In this document: one piece after another, positions 63,130 through 64,000 of the stretch
Layout of the letters: each line of letters begins with the position of its first letter
Position numbering within the stretch: position 1 is the stretch's first letter
From: Actinomycetota bacterium
GTDB taxonomy: Bacteria > Actinomycetota > Actinomycetes > Actinomycetales > Microbacteriaceae
DNA length: 64,000 nt
Direction of reading: 5' to 3'
NCBI GenBank assembly: GCA_020161315.1
Contig: JAIUOH010000003.1
Span: forward strand, 1-64,000
Notes under the pieces: model-generated
Told to the model about the DNA's origin: nothing
Seen by the model: only the letters and a program-made list of their open reading frames with translations
The model's database searches: none
Position numbers and translations under genes: made by a program

Positions 63130-64000
63130 CCGTTATGCAGCTCACCGAGATTTTCGCTAAGGATGTCCAGCGGCCCATCGAGGGCGTCATCAAGGCCGAC
63201 GACGTCGCACACCTTGGCACCGAGGTCGACGAGTACGTCCTGACCAACGAGGCCGCCAAGGGGCTGGAGTTGCTGCTTGAGGCGTACACGGATTACACCA
63301 ACGCAAACGGCGTGTGGATTTCGGGCTTCTTCGGCTCCGGTAAGTCGCACCTGTTGAAGATGCTCGCGCATCTTCTCGGCGATGTGGAGGGCGACGACTT
63401 CCCCCGCGAGCCTGTGTCGGAGAGCTTCCGTGCCAAGGCGACCGATGCGTTCTTGCCACCACTACTCGACAAGGCCGACCGCATCCCGGCGAGGAGCCTG
63501 TTGTTCAACATCGACCAGAAGGCGACTCTGATCAGCAAGGATCAGACCGACGCCCTGCTACGCGTGTTCGTGAAGGTCTTCGACGAGTCCCGCGGCTACT
63601 ACGGCGACCAAGGTCACATCGCCCGCTTCGAGCGGCAGCTCGACGACGAGGGCCAGCTCGACGCCTTCAAAGACGCCTTCTTAGCGGTGTCGGGCCGGGA
63701 CTGGGTGGAGCGTCGGCCGAGCTTCGGGCTTCCGACCGTGCGTGGCCAGGTCAACGAGGCATACGCACAGATCAACGGGTTGGACGCGACTACCGCGCCC
63801 GACATCCTGAAGACCTATCAGGACACCTATTCGGTGTCGATCGAGGACTTCGCCGACGAGGTGCGGGCCTGGCTGGACAAGCAGCCTGCCGGCTACCGGC
63901 TCAACTTCTTCGTCGATGAGGTCGGGCAGTTCATCGGCTCCAACACGCACCTGATGCTGAACCTTCAGACGATCGCCGAGTCGCTGAACACGAAGTGCGG
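63126..64000 (+). CDS. brxC: BREX P-loop ATPase BrxC, 5' part
   Basis: Open at the right edge: 291 complete codons of a protein that is about 1,200 residues in the family. The first residues MTVMQLTEIFAKDVQRPIEG and DDVAHLGTEVDEYVLT match BrxC starts. Walker A GFFGSGKSHLLK begins at 67 and the Walker B-like NFFVDEVGQFIG begins at 260. BrxC is the central AAA-type ATPase (PglY-like) of BREX. GTG at 63126 overlaps the brxB stop. pglX, pglZ and brxL or other subtype genes are expected beyond the window. Confidence 0.93.
   Translation, partial: MTVMQLTEIFAKDVQRPIEGVIKADDVAHLGTEVDEYVLTNEAAKGLELLLEAYTDYTNANGVWISGFFGSGKSHLLKMLAHLLGDVEGDDFPREPVSESFRAKATDAFLPPLLDKADRIPARSLLFNIDQKATLISKDQTDALLRVFVKVFDESRGYYGDQGHIARFERQLDDEGQLDAFKDAFLAVSGRDWVERRPSFGLPTVRGQVNEAYAQINGLDATTAPDILKTYQDTYSVSIEDFADEVRAWLDKQPAGYRLNFFVDEVGQFIGSNTHLMLNLQTIAESLNTKC

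Overview
The window looks like chromosomal DNA of a high-GC Gram-positive bacterium in the Actinobacteria, most likely the family Microbacteriaceae; a Leucobacter-like genus is a guess, not shown. Support: strong G/C bias at third codon positions, GTG/TTG starts, many genes with a TANNNT -10 box only 6-7 bases before the start codon (leaderless transcription), and two gene orders known from mycobacteria. One is O-methyltransferase/tatB/mrp/DUF1003/MgtE-N-CBS (3.3-7.6 kb). The other is adnA-adnB-phosphotransferase-nudC-uvrD2-E1-like-DUF2342-UPF0182 (19.2-35.6 kb).

Layout. 0-8 kb: a wall-anchored metallophosphatase, then the tatB/mrp block. 8-16 kb: aminopeptidase P, a PHP phosphoesterase with a YchJ-like protein, a DEAD-box helicase, a ferritin-like tRNA-hydroxylase-like protein, an rRNA uracil methyltransferase, and an Xre/RES toxin-antitoxin pair. 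16-35.6 kb: a penicillin-acylase-type hydrolase and the DNA-repair block. 35.7-41.8 kb: initiator tRNA-Met, an Lrp regulator divergent from a fused indolepyruvate ferredoxin oxidoreductase, and an HtrA protease. 41.9-46.6 kb: a wall-polymer cluster with a tandem double CDP-glycerol glycerophosphotransferase, a GT2 glycosyltransferase and a second glycerophosphotransferase. 46.6-57.3 kb: YaeQ, ABC-F, an AbiEi-like orphan, a SoxR/superoxide dismutase pair with a textbook SoxR-box promoter, a binding-protein/amidohydrolase/AraC operon and an exonuclease gene flanked by 18-bp repeats.

From 57.28 kb to the right edge the DNA is accessory. It opens with a 46-bp remnant of the 3' half of a tRNA-Gln gene, then an excisionase and a tyrosine integrase stopped by an in-frame TAA. 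A ribbon-helix-helix toxin-antitoxin pair, a zinc-ribbon protein, a split two-HTH MerR regulator and a palindrome-rich gap follow. The window ends inside a BREX phage-defence operon: a small excisionase-like HTH gene, brxA, brxB and the first 291 codons of brxC. The methyltransferase, phosphatase and protease components would lie beyond the right edge and cannot be judged here.
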